64,000 nt of DNA. Source: Victivallis vadensis. GTDB lineage: Bacteria; Verrucomicrobiota; Lentisphaeria; Victivallales; Victivallaceae. A program made the position numbers and the translations under genes. The stretch covers positions 1 to 64,000 of the forward strand of contig NZ_QEKH01000008.1 in NCBI RefSeq assembly GCF_003096415.1, given 5' to 3'. Under the pieces are notes generated by a model that ran no database searches, was not told the DNA's origin, and was given only the letters and a program-made list of their open reading frames with translations. Below, piece after piece: positions 18,871 through 28,015 of this stretch. Each line of letters begins with the position of its first letter. The first letter of the stretch is position 1.

Positions 18871-19800
18871 ATGGACAATCAACGAAAAATCTTCATCGCC
18901 CGGCCCCACGGCATGTGTGCGGGAGTCCGGCGCGCCCTCGACACGGTCGAAGCGGTGCTGAAATCCGCTCCCGCCCCGGTCTACGTGCTGCATGAGATCG
19001 TGCACAACAACTTCATCGTGAACCGCCTGAAGGAGCGCGGCGTGATCTTCGCCGAAACGCTGGCGGAGGTCCCGGAAGGGGCGGTGCTGCTCTTCAGCGC
19101 CCACGGCGTCTCCGCCGCGGTCGAGGAGGAGGCCCGGCGCCGCAGCCTGCGCACAGTCGACGCGACCTGCCCGCTGGTGAAATCGCTGCAATCCGCCGCG
19201 TCGAAGAGTTTCCGCCCCGGCGAAGTGCTGATCCTGATCGGGCACCGCGGCCACCCCGAAGTCGAAGGGGTGCTCGGCAGGGTTCCGGCAGGAGGCACGG
19301 TTCATGTGATCTCCGGAGCCGCCGAGGTGCCCGGCCTGCCCGAACTGCCCGCAGGAACGCCGGTCCGCGCCCTCTCCCAGACCACGCTGAACCTCGAAGC
19401 GGTGGATGAGGTGCTCGCCGCCCTCCGGAACCGCTGGCCGCAGCTGGAAAGCGGCCCCGGCGTCTGCTATGCGACCACCAACCGCCAGAAAGCGGTGCGG
19501 CAGCTGGCGGCGCGCTGCCGGACGATCCTGATCATCGGTTCCCCGCGCAGCTCCAACTCCAACCGCCTGCGTGAAATCGCGGAACAGGCCGGAGCGCGCG
19601 CTTTCCTGATCGACGGCCCGCAGGAGCTGCCTCCGCTCGATCCGTCACAGGACATCGGCGTCAGCGCCGGAGCCAGCGCCCCCGAGGAGCTGGTCGAAGC
19701 CACCGTGGAACGGCTGCGCCGCCTCGGCTACGGCGCCTCGGAGCCGGTCGAAGCCGCCGTGGAAACCGTCGCCTTCCGGCTGCCCGCCCTCCCCTGTTGA
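18871..19800 (+). CDS. ispH: 4-hydroxy-3-methylbut-2-enyl diphosphate reductase
   Basis: 309-residue IspH/LytB, the last enzyme of the methylerythritol phosphate pathway, which reduces HMBPP to IPP and DMAPP using a [4Fe-4S] cluster. The three conserved cluster cysteines are present: Cys16 in HGMCAGV, Cys100 in DATCPLV and Cys199 in GVCYATTNRQ. Substrate-binding segments LHEIVHNNFIV, FSAHGVS, GHRGHPEVEG and GSPRSSNSNRL are intact. The length is typical. The start is firm because the cluster motif begins only 11 residues in. No ribosome site is visible and the -10 hexamer ends 6 bases before the ATG. Confidence 0.96.
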   Translation: MDNQRKIFIARPHGMCAGVRRALDTVEAVLKSAPAPVYVLHEIVHNNFIVNRLKERGVIFAETLAEVPEGAVLLFSAHGVSAAVEEEARRRSLRTVDATCPLVKSLQSAASKSFRPGEVLILIGHRGHPEVEGVLGRVPAGGTVHVISGAAEVPGLPELPAGTPVRALSQTTLNLEAVDEVLAALRNRWPQLESGPGVCYATTNRQKAVRQLAARCRTILIIGSPRSSNSNRLREIAEQAGARAFLIDGPQELPPLDPSQDIGVSAGASAPEELVEATVERLRRLGYGASEPVEAAVETVAFRLPALPC

Positions 19801-19861
19801 ACGCCGGCAGCCCATCCGGCTTCGAACTTTGAATTCTGCAACTTTTCTTGCAATATTATCA

Positions 19862-19889
19862 TTGAGAATTCACCACGTACCGCTATATT
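19862..19889 (+). promoter_or_regulatory. Promoter of AraC-dehydrogenase cassette
   Basis: TTGAGA (19862-19867), 16 bases, TATATT (19884-19889), about 65 bases before the AraC ATG at 19954. Confidence 0.45.
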
Positions 19890-19953
19890 TAAAACAGGAA
19901 CCGGGAAAACGGCCAGATTGTCAAACCGTTGAAAAGTATCAATCGGGAGAGGT

Positions 19954-20805
19954 ATGATTCTGCAATTTCATCCGGGCGGCGACGCCCACCGGCTGAAGAT
20001 CGTCGAACTGCACCGGCGCTTCTTCTATCATGAGGGGCTTTTCATGCACCGCCATCCCGCATACCACCTGATCCTGGTCACGCAGGGGAACTGCGAGCTT
20101 CTGGTCCCGGACCGGGCGCCGGTCCGCTGTCCGCTGAACTCGCTGATCATCATCCAGCCGGAGTTTCCCCACGATTTCCGCACCGACGGCGACGGCGTGG
20201 AGCACAGCTGCATCATCTTCACGCTGGAAAACAGCCGCCGGGAGTCCTGCACGGTTCCCTTCGACCACTTTTTCGACCCGCAGGCCGCCGCCCGCCCCTA
20301 CCGGGTGATCCCGCTCTCCGACAGCAACAGCGCGGTGCTGCTCAAGCAGCTCAACCTCGCGATCGGGCTGCGGGAAAAAAGCAGGACGGGGTTCGCGCTG
20401 GAGGTCGCAGTCCACTCGCTGCTGATGAACTGCCTGACCCTCGGCTACCCGGAGTACTTCACCCCGTTCGAGATGGGGCGCAAGGAAAAGAACGCCGAAA
20501 AAGTCCGCATCCTGATCGAACAGAACATCTGGAACCCCGACTTCAACCTGCCGATGCTGGCCCGGCAGCTGAATCTGCACCCCAACCACCTGAACGCCGT
20601 TTTTACCGAAGTGGAAAAGATTCCGATCGGGGAATACCTGATCCGGCGAAGGCTCCAGCGGGCCGGTCAGATGCTCGCCGCCGGACACCGCTGCAAGCAG
20701 GTCGCCGACGCCTGCGGCTTCCGTTCGCTGAGTTATTTCAGCCGTTTGTTCCGCCAGCGTTTCGGCTGTTCACCCCGTCAATACCAGGCAAAGGAAACGA
20801 TATGA
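19954..20805 (+). CDS. AraC-family transcriptional regulator
   Basis: 283-residue AraC regulator. The cupin sensor contains [21 protein letters not shown] (shortened here: [10 protein letters not shown]), then PEFPHDFRTDG, close to the layout of the regulator at 9392. The C-terminal helix-turn-helix pair spans roughly 180-280, with NLPMLARQLNLHPNHLN and RLFRQRFGCSPRQYQ. GGGAG lies 5 bases before the ATG. Its TGA overlaps the next ATG (ATGA), so regulator and dehydrogenase are translated in a coupled way, unlike cassette 1 where the regulator is divergent. It probably controls this operon, which also carries a prepilin and a lyase. Confidence 0.9.
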   Translation: MILQFHPGGDAHRLKIVELHRRFFYHEGLFMHRHPAYHLILVTQGNCELLVPDRAPVRCPLNSLIIIQPEFPHDFRTDGDGVEHSCIIFTLENSRRESCTVPFDHFFDPQAAARPYRVIPLSDSNSAVLLKQLNLAIGLREKSRTGFALEVAVHSLLMNCLTLGYPEYFTPFEMGRKEKNAEKVRILIEQNIWNPDFNLPMLARQLNLHPNHLNAVFTEVEKIPIGEYLIRRRLQRAGQMLAAGHRCKQVADACGFRSLSYFSRLFRQRFGCSPRQYQAKETI

Positions 20806-21875
20806 AATCCATTCCCGAAAAACGCCCGGCCTCGCCGCCGCCGCACAAGAAAATCCTGTTCATGAACGGCAACTCCCGGCTGATCCGGGCGCTGTGGAGC
20901 GCGGAATGCGATGAAAAAGCCGCACGGTACGGTTTTGAAGTCGCAATCCCGGCCCGTGACCGCGACCTTCCGGCGGAAACCTGGCCGCAACTGCTGCCGG
21001 AATACGACGGAGTCATCACCTCCTGGGGTTCCCCGGTCTGCACGGCGGAGCTGCTGGCCCGCGCGCCCCGGCTCGCAATCGTCGGCCATGCCGCCGGTTC
21101 CGCCGCCGCCGTCACCGATGACTCGACCTACCGCACCGCCGTCAGGGTGGTGACCGCCAACCCGGTCATGGCGGAGACGCTTTCGGAGTGGTGCGTGATG
21201 ATGCTCCTGATCGCCCAGCGGCGCCTGACGCAGTATGCGAAGTTCCGTCCGGGCGAACGCTGCGACTGGACGAAGAACGCCGGGTTCCCCGATCTCGGGA
21301 AGCTGGCGATCGGCCTCTGGGGCATGGGAGACATCACCCGCGCACTGCTGAAGAAGCTCTCCGTATTCCGCACCGGCGGCATCCTCGTATTTTCCGAGCA
21401 CGCCGACTCCGGCGAAATCCGGGCGGCAGGCGCGGAAAAGGCTTCCTGCTTCGACGAGCTCCTGCGGCGCAGCGACCTTCTCGTCTGCCTCGCCGGAATG
21501 ACTCCGCGCAACTGCCGTAAGCTGGACGCCGCCCGGCTGGCGCTGCTGAAGGACGGTTCCACCGTGATCAATCCCGGCCGCGCCCGGCTGATCGACAACG
21601 AAGCCCTGTTCCGGGAAGTCCGGTCGGGGCGGCTCTCCGCCATCCTCGACGTATTTGAAGAGGAGCCCCTGCCCCCGGACTCCCCGTGGTACGCGCTCCC
21701 CGGCGCCATTCTGACGCCCCACTCCGGAGCCGGTTGCGGCCGCGAACGTTACGTGCCCTACATTCTCGACCGGTTCCATTGTTTTTTCTCCGGCCGGGAG
21801 CTGTCGAACTGCATCGACGCCGCCCGCTTCCGCACCATGACGCAGGAGCAGTGCGGCAGGGAGCCGGCCCAATGA
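20802..21875 (+). CDS. D-isomer-specific 2-hydroxyacid dehydrogenase-like protein
   Basis: 357-residue NAD-dependent dehydrogenase of the D-2-hydroxyacid family. The nucleotide-binding motif [12 protein letters not shown] sits near residues 170-181. The catalytic Arg lies in the NPGRARLID segment (about 250), the Glu in DVFEEEPLP (about 290) and the His in LTPHSGAG (about 305). It should interconvert a 2-oxoacid and a D-2-hydroxyacid in the cytoplasm. Being inside a lyase cassette, a sugar-acid derivative is a reasonable guess but not shown. It overlaps both neighbours by ATGA junctions at 20802 and 21872. Confidence 0.85.
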   Translation: MKSIPEKRPASPPPHKKILFMNGNSRLIRALWSAECDEKAARYGFEVAIPARDRDLPAETWPQLLPEYDGVITSWGSPVCTAELLARAPRLAIVGHAAGSAAAVTDDSTYRTAVRVVTANPVMAETLSEWCVMMLLIAQRRLTQYAKFRPGERCDWTKNAGFPDLGKLAIGLWGMGDITRALLKKLSVFRTGGILVFSEHADSGEIRAAGAEKASCFDELLRRSDLLVCLAGMTPRNCRKLDAARLALLKDGSTVINPGRARLIDNEALFREVRSGRLSAILDVFEEEPLPPDSPWYALPGAILTPHSGAGCGRERYVPYILDRFHCFFSGRELSNCIDAARFRTMTQEQCGREPAQ

Positions 21876-21922
21876 AAAATCCCGGAAACTGCCACAACTT
21901 TTTCGACACAGAAAGGAATGCC

Positions 21923-23098
21923 ATGAATCCGACACGAAACGAAACTCCCCCCGCCGGACGCAGGTTCACTTTGATTGAGCTGCTCGTGAACACAACTGGT
22001 AAAATATACAATCACTCCACGGCTGCCGCTCTGCGTAAAAGCGAGGGGGTCGGGGGAGAGAAAGCGGCGGGGAGCGCCGCGTCTCTCCCCGTACCAGGCA
22101 ATCTAAGCATCTCTCTCATTCTCCGCAAGTTCTCACGTCTTAGCCAATGCTCTGCAAGCGGCAAGTCGGAGCAAAAACGTGAAGTTGCCTTTCCGCAAAA
22201 AAGCGGGAAGACAACTTCACGTTATTGCGGCTCTTCCTTCCCTGCCGGCCGACCGCGCCTCCGCCCGTCGACCGTCCCGTACCCGGCACCGGCACCTTGC
22301 CGGACGCAGGGGGCGCGGGGGGCGGCGGATACGCCCCCCGCATACCGCCATTTAAGGCCGACCATCGCAAGATTTACGCTGATTGAGCTGCTCGTAGTAA
22401 TATCCATCATCGCCATTCTGGCGAGCATGCTGCTGCCCGCACTGCAGAAAGCGCGCGACAAGGGCCGGCAGGCCTCCTGCGGCAGCAATCTCAAACAGAT
22501 CGGCACGGCGGCCCAGATGTACGCAACCGACGCGACGGATTATATCGTCCCGGCGCTGTACGGAATCCGCTGGAGCCCGGTGTGGAGCTGGTACAATTCG
22601 CTCGGCCCGTATGTCGGCAGGCCGGACCTGCAGAACATCGGTGCCGACGATTCGGCAGCTGAGCAATATCCGCGCGAGTACACCTGCCCGGCCACGCCGC
22701 CGGAGACCTACCGTTCGCTTGGCTGGTCCGCCGCCGGCAAGGTCTGGAGCGGTTACGGAATCAACCGGACCACCGACGGCGACCTCGGCAGCGGCTTCAA
22801 AGTGCTGGTCGCCGGGTATGCGGACGTGACCGGCCAGCAGACCGGCAAAATGACCCGCTTCCGCCGTCCCTCCGGCCTCTTTCTGTTCGCCGACGGCTAC
22901 TGGACGATGGACCGTTCGCTGAACCAGACGCCGAACACATGGATTTACAACACCACCACGCTGCTGCCCAATCCGCACAGCGACGGCCGCAACGTGACGT
23001 TCCTCGACGGCCATGTCGAATACCGGCGCGGCTATATGCCGACTTTCGACTGGAGCAACCGCGACACCCAGATGTTCTATCTGGGAATGTTCTATTGA
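21923..23098 (+). CDS. H-X9-DG prepilin-like protein interrupted by an in-frame repeat insert (cassette 2)
   Basis: Open frame of 391 residues that carries the prepilin signal twice: [10 protein letters not shown] at about 14-23 and [20 protein letters not shown] at about 152-171. The 130 or so residues between are low-complexity (Arg, Pro, Gly, Ser) and come from a palindrome-rich DNA insert. The downstream head domain is normal and ends with H-X9-DG ([12 protein letters not shown]). I start at 21923 (AAAGGA 6 bases upstream); an in-frame ATG at 21872 overlaps the dehydrogenase stop. With the first signal followed by no hydrophobic helix, export is doubtful unless translation restarts near 22367, where ATC stands where a Met would be expected. 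It may be a pseudogene kept open by chance. Confidence 0.7.
   Translation: MNPTRNETPPAGRRFTLIELLVNTTGKIYNHSTAAALRKSEGVGGEKAAGSAASLPVPGNLSISLILRKFSRLSQCSASGKSEQKREVAFPQKSGKTTSRYCGSSFPAGRPRLRPSTVPYPAPAPCRTQGARGAADTPPAYRHLRPTIARFTLIELLVVISIIAILASMLLPALQKARDKGRQASCGSNLKQIGTAAQMYATDATDYIVPALYGIRWSPVWSWYNSLGPYVGRPDLQNIGADDSAAEQYPREYTCPATPPETYRSLGWSAAGKVWSGYGINRTTDGDLGSGFKVLVAGYADVTGQQTGKMTRFRRPSGLFLFADGYWTMDRSLNQTPNTWIYNTTTLLPNPHSDGRNVTFLDGHVEYRRGYMPTFDWSNRDTQMFYLGMFY
21972..22395 (+). repeat. 16-bp direct repeats bracketing a 392-bp palindromic insert
   Basis: TGATTGAGCTGCTCGT occurs at 21972-21987 and again at 22380-22395, encoding the conserved LIELLV of prepilins. Between them 21988-22379 holds strong hairpins: GGGGAGAGA...TCTCTCCCC with an inner GCGGCG/CGCCGC, the 12-bp pair AACGTGAAGTTG/CAACTTCACGTT, GGGGGGCG/CGCCCCCC, and the dispersed GGCACCTTGCCGG module (22291-22303). 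No transposase is encoded. It looks like a small non-autonomous element or a recombination product between two prepilin genes. Confidence 0.75.
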
Positions 23099-23112
23099 AA
23101 AAGGAAATCACA

Positions 23113-25461
23113 ATGAAACTTCAACTCAACCGCCTTTGCCTCGCATGGCGTTCAATCGCCCTCTCCGCCGCAATCGCTCTGCCGCTTCTTCCGGCGGAAG
23201 CCGCCGCCCCTCCCGAACTCGACCGCGAACCGGTCGCCGGGGAAAACCTGCCGTACCAGCCGGGCGACGGTGAAACCATGCAGGTGAATCCGCCCGCTTT
23301 CCGGTGGCTGCCCGCCGGCGGCGATGCCGTGCGCTACCGCCTTCAAGTTGCGGCCGACCCGGAATTTTCACAGTTGGCCTATCAGGCGCGGAATCTCAGG
23401 TGGCGGATCGAAGTCCCGTCCGAACCGCTGAAACCGGGGAAATGGTTCTGGCGGTACGGCGTGGAACAGCCGGAGGGGGTCCGCTGGAGCCGGACGCGCG
23501 CCTTTTCGATCGCGCCGGACGCCGCCGCATTTCCCTATCCTGAACCGGGCTGGGCCGGACGTATCCCGGCCGCCCGTCCCCGGCTGTTCGTGCCGCCGGG
23601 CGTCCTCGCCGAGCTGCGCCGCCGCGCACAGGAGGGCGACCTGAAGCCGCAGGCCGACCGGCTGGTCCGGGAGGTGCATAAGTTCTCCGGCGAGGAGATC
23701 ATCGCGGAGCCGCCTTTCCTCGGCAAGGACCGCTGGGGCGCGCTCTACGCGACGATCTTCCGCACCACCCGCCCGCCGATGGACAAGATGGAACGCGCGG
23801 CGCTCGCCTATCTGCTGACCGGCGACGAAGCGTGCGGCCGCGAGGCCAGACGGCGTTTGCTGACCTTCTTCGGCTGGGATCCGAAAGGTTCCACCAACCT
23901 CTTCCACAACGACGAACCCGCGATGTGGATGATGATGCGCGGCGTACGCGCCTACGACTGGATCTATCCGATATGCACGCCGGAGGAACGCCGGGCCGTC
24001 GAAACGGTGATGCTCGAACGGGGCCGTGACCTGTTCCGCTACCTGACGGAACGCCGATTCGACAACCGCCCCTATGAAAGCCACGCAGGGCGCATGGTCG
24101 GCTTCCTCGGCGAAGCCGCGATTTCGCTCGCGCCGGAACACCCGGAGGCGAAAGAATGGCTGGATTACGCAGTCCGCATCTACTACGGAGCCTATCCCTG
24201 CTGGGGCGGCGAAGACGGCGGCTGGAACGAGGGAACCCACTACTGGGTCTCCTATATGGATTTCATCCTGAACTTCGTGGTGGCGCTGCGCAACGCGACC
24301 GGCGTCGACCTCGGCCGGAAACCGTTTTTCCGCAACACGCCCTACTATTTGTATTACAGCTCGCCGCCGTTCACCCGGCGTCAGGTGTTCGGCGACGGCT
24401 ACGCGGCGATCAATATGAGGTGGTACGGCGGCATGATGTACAATTTCGCATTACTGAACCGCGATCCCCGCCTGAAGTATTACGCCGAAGCCGCCGGCTT
24501 CAAGCCGGGCCTCACGCTGCTGAACCTGTTTGCGGGCAAGGACGATTTTCAGGCGGAGCCGCCGTCGGAGCTGCCCACTTCCCGCCTTTTCGCGGACGTC
24601 GGGCTGGCGGCGCTGCGCAATACGCTCACCGACGGCGACAATCATATCGGGATGAAATTCCGTTCCAGCCCCTTCGGCGCGGTCTCCCACGGCCACCGCG
24701 ACCAGAACACCTTCGCGATCGAGGCTTTCGGGGAACCGCTGGCCATCGCGACCGGCTACTACAACTATTACGCCTCGCCGCATCACAGCAACTACACCCG
24801 CGCCACCCGCGCCAAATGCGGCATCACCTATGATGGCGGCAAAGGACAGGTCAACGGCTGGAAGGCGACAGGCAGGATCACGTTTTTCGAGGACACGCCT
24901 GACTTCACGCTGTTGTCGGCGGAAGCGGCCCCCGCCTACGGCGGAGCGCTGACCCGCGCCGCCCGGCAGATCATTTTCCTGAAAGCCGCCGGAGTCTTCG
25001 TGATTCACGACATTCTCGCGGCTCCCGAAGCCCACTCCTACGAATATTGGCTTCACGCGCTGGATGAAATGAAAATCGACACGGCCCGGAACACCGTCAC
25101 GATCACCCGCCCCAAGGCGATATTGAATACGCGGTTCCTGCTGCCCGCCTCACCGTTTTTCCGGCAGACCGACCGGTTCGATCCCCCGGTCGGCGAACAG
25201 AAACGCGACTACATGGTGGACAACTACCACCTCACCGCCGCCACGGCTCCGGCAAAGGAGGCGGTTTTCCTGACGGTGCTGGCCGTGACGAAACCAGGCG
25301 CCGAACCGCCGGAATCGGAATTGCTCGAAAGCCCGGCCGCCCGGTGCGCGGCGGTCACCCTGCCGGACGGCCGCCGTTATCTCGCCGGCTTCGCCCGGCA
25401 GGGCGCGGAGCAATCGGATGCGCCGCTCTTCGTCCGGAAACTGCCGCGCACCGGCGACTGA
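23113..25461 (+). CDS. Heparinase II/III-like lyase with N-terminal DUF4962-like domain
   Basis: 782-residue secreted protein. The signal peptide ends near AEAAAPP (about residue 30). A fibronectin-like beta-domain follows (QVNPPAFRWLP, RYRLQVAADPEFS, WFWRYGV; about 50-140). Then comes an alpha/alpha toroid (about 160-500, with ESHAGRMVGFLGEAAI and WNEGTHYWVSYMDF) and a heparinase II/III C-terminal beta-domain (GAVSHGHRDQNTFAIEAFGE). This arrangement matches proteins annotated as DUF4962 plus heparinase II/III. It should degrade a uronate-containing polysaccharide outside the cytoplasm; the substrate is unknown. AAAAGGAA precedes the ATG at 23113. A strong terminator 18 bases after the stop ends the cassette. 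Confidence 0.84.
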   Translation: MKLQLNRLCLAWRSIALSAAIALPLLPAEAAAPPELDREPVAGENLPYQPGDGETMQVNPPAFRWLPAGGDAVRYRLQVAADPEFSQLAYQARNLRWRIEVPSEPLKPGKWFWRYGVEQPEGVRWSRTRAFSIAPDAAAFPYPEPGWAGRIPAARPRLFVPPGVLAELRRRAQEGDLKPQADRLVREVHKFSGEEIIAEPPFLGKDRWGALYATIFRTTRPPMDKMERAALAYLLTGDEACGREARRRLLTFFGWDPKGSTNLFHNDEPAMWMMMRGVRAYDWIYPICTPEERRAVETVMLERGRDLFRYLTERRFDNRPYESHAGRMVGFLGEAAISLAPEHPEAKEWLDYAVRIYYGAYPCWGGEDGGWNEGTHYWVSYMDFILNFVVALRNATGVDLGRKPFFRNTPYYLYYSSPPFTRRQVFGDGYAAINMRWYGGMMYNFALLNRDPRLKYYAEAAGFKPGLTLLNLFAGKDDFQAEPPSELPTSRLFADVGLAALRNTLTDGDNHIGMKFRSSPFGAVSHGHRDQNTFAIEAFGEPLAIATGYYNYYASPHHSNYTRATRAKCGITYDGGKGQVNGWKATGRITFFEDTPDFTLLSAEAAPAYGGALTRAARQIIFLKAAGVFVIHDILAAPEAHSYEYWLHALDEMKIDTARNTVTITRPKAILNTRFLLPASPFFRQTDRFDPPVGEQKRDYMVDNYHLTAATAPAKEAVFLTVLAVTKPGAEPPESELLESPAARCAAVTLPDGRRYLAGFARQGAEQSDAPLFVRKLPRTGD

Positions 25462-25478
25462 TCCCGCTTTTCCGCAGC

Positions 25479-25513
25479 CTCCCGCCGCAAACCGGTTTCC
25501 GGCGGGAGTTTTT
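25479..25513 (+). terminator. Rho-independent terminator of cassette 2
   Basis: CTCCCGCCG (25479-25487) pairs perfectly with CGGCGGGAG (25500-25508), followed by TTTTT. Confidence 0.88.
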
Positions 25514-25524
25514 CATGTTTCCCC

Positions 25525-25553
25525 TTGACTATGCACCGAAGAAGTGTTATTGT
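25525..25553 (+). promoter_or_regulatory. Promoter for the 25585 gene
   Basis: TTGACT (25525-25530), 17 bases, TATTGT (25548-25553), directly after the preceding terminator. AAGGGAAG then precedes the ATG at 25585. Confidence 0.6.
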
Positions 25554-25584
25554 GTTCCCAATCCGGGAAACAAGGGAAGTTTTT

Positions 25585-26850
25585 ATGAAATATATTATTT
25601 TATTGTTTCTGCTCACAGCACTCTGTCGGCTCGAAGCCACGGAAAAACCGATTTTCCCCTATCTGCGTTTAGAAAGTGACTGGAAATTTTCGGAAATCGG
25701 AGCCTGTACCTTTCACTGGACTATCACCTATTCCCCGGACTTTCCATTCGACAAGGCCAGGCTGTATATCAGACAGGGTAATGAATCCGGCGGTTCATCA
25801 GGACGCGTCTTCGATCTCCGTGAAAAACCGACTGACCTCTATTTTTCCATACCCCGCGTCCTGAAACGGCATGACAATCCAAAGATTCTGGACATCAATT
25901 ATTTCGGCCTTGTGACAATAAAAGAAGCACGCCTGCCGTTTGAAGGGTATATCCAAGCTGCGCCGGAAAGTTTCGGGCTGTACTCTCTCTCGGCGGAACT
26001 ACTGCCCGACCAGCCGGTTCCACTGATTGAATTTTCGGTTGCCCGCGAGAAAACAGTTCCGAATTACGGTTACCTCACCCATCCAGAAAGCGATATCAAG
26101 TTCTTTCTCCAACATGCGCCGTGGCAGTTCAATCCGGCCAACACAGTAACCCTGCTCCTTGAGATTGCCGGAATCGGGTCGGAAGAAGCAGCACAGTTCC
26201 GGACGCCGCTTCAGGCTGAGTGTGAAAAGCGGGCGGCGGAATACATCTCCGCCATACCTGAAAATCTTCCGGCGCAAACCCGCAAAACATTGGAAACGCT
26301 GTATGCGGAACGCCTCCGGACCGCACGGATATGGCTGGAAAACAACCGTGAATACCATAGAGGCCGAGTTTCACTGGAAACTCTTGCCGCCGCGCGAGCG
26401 GCAGAATTGACCGCCGATCTGAACCGCCTGAAACTCCTGCGCCCCCATTTCCCTGCCGAGAGTTATTCGGGCTTGCTGCAAAAGCTGACCAACGAACGCC
26501 ATGACGCGTTTTCACAGCTCCTGCAAATGCAACAGGAAAAATATAAAGCCGGCGCCTTGTCGCTGGATGAAGTTCTGGCTGCCCATGAAACAGCTCTCAA
26601 TACGGAACTGATCCATCTCGAACTTCTGAAACCTTATCTGCCGCAAGCGGAGTATCTCTCCCGCCGCCGTCAGGCTTTGGAAGAACGTTGCAATATATTG
26701 AAACAGCTCTACAGTGCATTCCATGCACAATATGAAGCGGGAGCCATTCCACAGGAAGAAGTCCGGCTTGTCCGGCAAAGGCTGAAACAAGCGGAAGACG
26801 CCCGTAATGAATTCATCCGTTCCAATCCCCTGTCGCCTCAATCCGAATAA
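25585..26850 (+). CDS. Secreted alpha-helical repeat protein of unknown function
   Basis: 421-residue protein with a short signal peptide (MKYIILLFLLTALCRLEA). The first 190 residues look beta-rich and match no family I know. From about 210 to 415 there are three imperfect helical repeats of about 70 residues, each built like YAERLRTARIWLENNREYH-rGRVSLETLAAARAAEL, EKYKAGALSLDEVLAAHETAL and AQYEAGAIPQEEVRLVRQRL. The pattern G-x-(I/V/L)-s-x-(E/D)-x-(V/L) is reminiscent of TolC-type efflux helices, but no beta-barrel strands are seen, so I do not call it an efflux protein. Base composition is visibly more AT-rich than its neighbours. It probably precedes the membrane protein at 26939 in one transcript. 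Confidence 0.6.
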   Translation: MKYIILLFLLTALCRLEATEKPIFPYLRLESDWKFSEIGACTFHWTITYSPDFPFDKARLYIRQGNESGGSSGRVFDLREKPTDLYFSIPRVLKRHDNPKILDINYFGLVTIKEARLPFEGYIQAAPESFGLYSLSAELLPDQPVPLIEFSVAREKTVPNYGYLTHPESDIKFFLQHAPWQFNPANTVTLLLEIAGIGSEEAAQFRTPLQAECEKRAAEYISAIPENLPAQTRKTLETLYAERLRTARIWLENNREYHRGRVSLETLAAARAAELTADLNRLKLLRPHFPAESYSGLLQKLTNERHDAFSQLLQMQQEKYKAGALSLDEVLAAHETALNTELIHLELLKPYLPQAEYLSRRRQALEERCNILKQLYSAFHAQYEAGAIPQEEVRLVRQRLKQAEDARNEFIRSNPLSPQSE

Positions 26851-26938
26851 TATTCATGAAATCCGCCTCTTTTCGCTCCTCCGGCTTGATTATCGCGCGG
26901 TTGAAAACTATCTTATGACAAAAACAGGAGACCAGCTT

Positions 26939-28015
26939 ATGAATTGCAATCCCGTCACGATCGGAGAAGCCGTCAGCGCCGCCTGGAAACGCATGGTTCA
27001 GGTTCTTTTTCGTCCGTTCGATCTGACCAAGTGGATCACATGGGGCTTCTGTATCTGGGTTATCTCCTGTTCCAGCGGAAGCAGCGGCGGCAGCGGAAAC
27101 TTTCCCACCGGCAAAACGCACTCCTCGGGCACCGTGCATTCCGGCGGAGCTGACAGTTTCTGGCCAAAGCTCGACCAGCTGCTCAACGGAACCGACGGCT
27201 CTTTCTTCGACCGGATGTGCCGCACTTTTCACTGGGAACCGGCGACCGTCACGCTCGTTCTTTCATTGATCGCTGTTCTGGTGCTGTTCGGCATCGCCAT
27301 CGCCGTGGTCCTGCTCTGGCTGCGCGGACGTTTTGAATTCATGTGGCTTCACAACACCGTGCGCAACTGCGCCGAAATCAAAGCGCCGTGGCGGGAGTAC
27401 CGCCGCGAAGGGAACTCCTTCTTCAAGGGCTGGTTCCTGATCAGCCTGATGTTTGTACTGGCCAGTCTGCTGCTGATGATATCGGTACTGCTCCCGTTTT
27501 TCCGCTGGATCAAAGCCTCCGCCGCCGCCCATGAGGCACTTCCGCTTCACTTTCAGGAGCTGCTGATCGGGGGAGCGGTGTACGCTCTTGCCATCGGGCT
27601 GATCGGCCTGTATCTGTGGCTGGCCGGAACCTTCGTGCCGCCGATCATGTATCGCCGCCGGTGCGGGTTCAGCGAAGGGCTGCACCTTTTCAACCGATTT
27701 CTCCGGCAGGCTCCGGGGCAGTTCATCAAATTCATCCTGATGCACACCCTGATCTTCCTGCTGTTCGGCATCGCGATCGTCAGCGCCGTCTGTCTGACCT
27801 GCTGCATTCTGGCGATTCCGCTGATGATTCCTTTCGTCGGAACGGTGGTCCTGCTGCCGATCCATGTATTCGACCGTTATTTCAGCCTCGAATTCCTCGC
27901 CCGTCTCACGCCGGAATTCGACCTGTTCCCGCCGCCGGAACCGGTTGCCGGTCCGGCGATGACTGAACCGCCCCTTATTGAAGAAGCAACCCAGGATCAA
28001 CAGGAAGAAAAATGA
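26939..28015 (+). CDS. Integral membrane protein of unknown function
   Basis: 358-residue protein with about six hydrophobic segments: WITWGFCIWVISC near residue 25, VTLVLSLIAVLVLFGIAIAV near 105, GWFLISLMFVLASLLLMISV near 165, GAVYALAIGLIGLYLWL near 215, FILMHTLIFLLFGIAIVSAV near 265, and IPLMIPFVGTVVLLPI near 290. A Gly/Ser-rich stretch (SSGSSGGSGN) follows the first segment. The layout resembles DUF4013/DUF7544-like membrane proteins, without a firm match. I start at 26939 because AGGAG sits 8 bases upstream; the open frame begins further up inside the previous gene. The stop overlaps the next gene by ATGA. Confidence 0.65.
   Translation: MNCNPVTIGEAVSAAWKRMVQVLFRPFDLTKWITWGFCIWVISCSSGSSGGSGNFPTGKTHSSGTVHSGGADSFWPKLDQLLNGTDGSFFDRMCRTFHWEPATVTLVLSLIAVLVLFGIAIAVVLLWLRGRFEFMWLHNTVRNCAEIKAPWREYRREGNSFFKGWFLISLMFVLASLLLMISVLLPFFRWIKASAAAHEALPLHFQELLIGGAVYALAIGLIGLYLWLAGTFVPPIMYRRRCGFSEGLHLFNRFLRQAPGQFIKFILMHTLIFLLFGIAIVSAVCLTCCILAIPLMIPFVGTVVLLPIHVFDRYFSLEFLARLTPEFDLFPPPEPVAGPAMTEPPLIEEATQDQQEEK

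Noticed and set aside
21988-22379. Retron or diversity-generating retroelement
   Set aside because: No reverse transcriptase or template/variable repeat pair is visible; the segment only has strong hairpins and flanking direct repeats.
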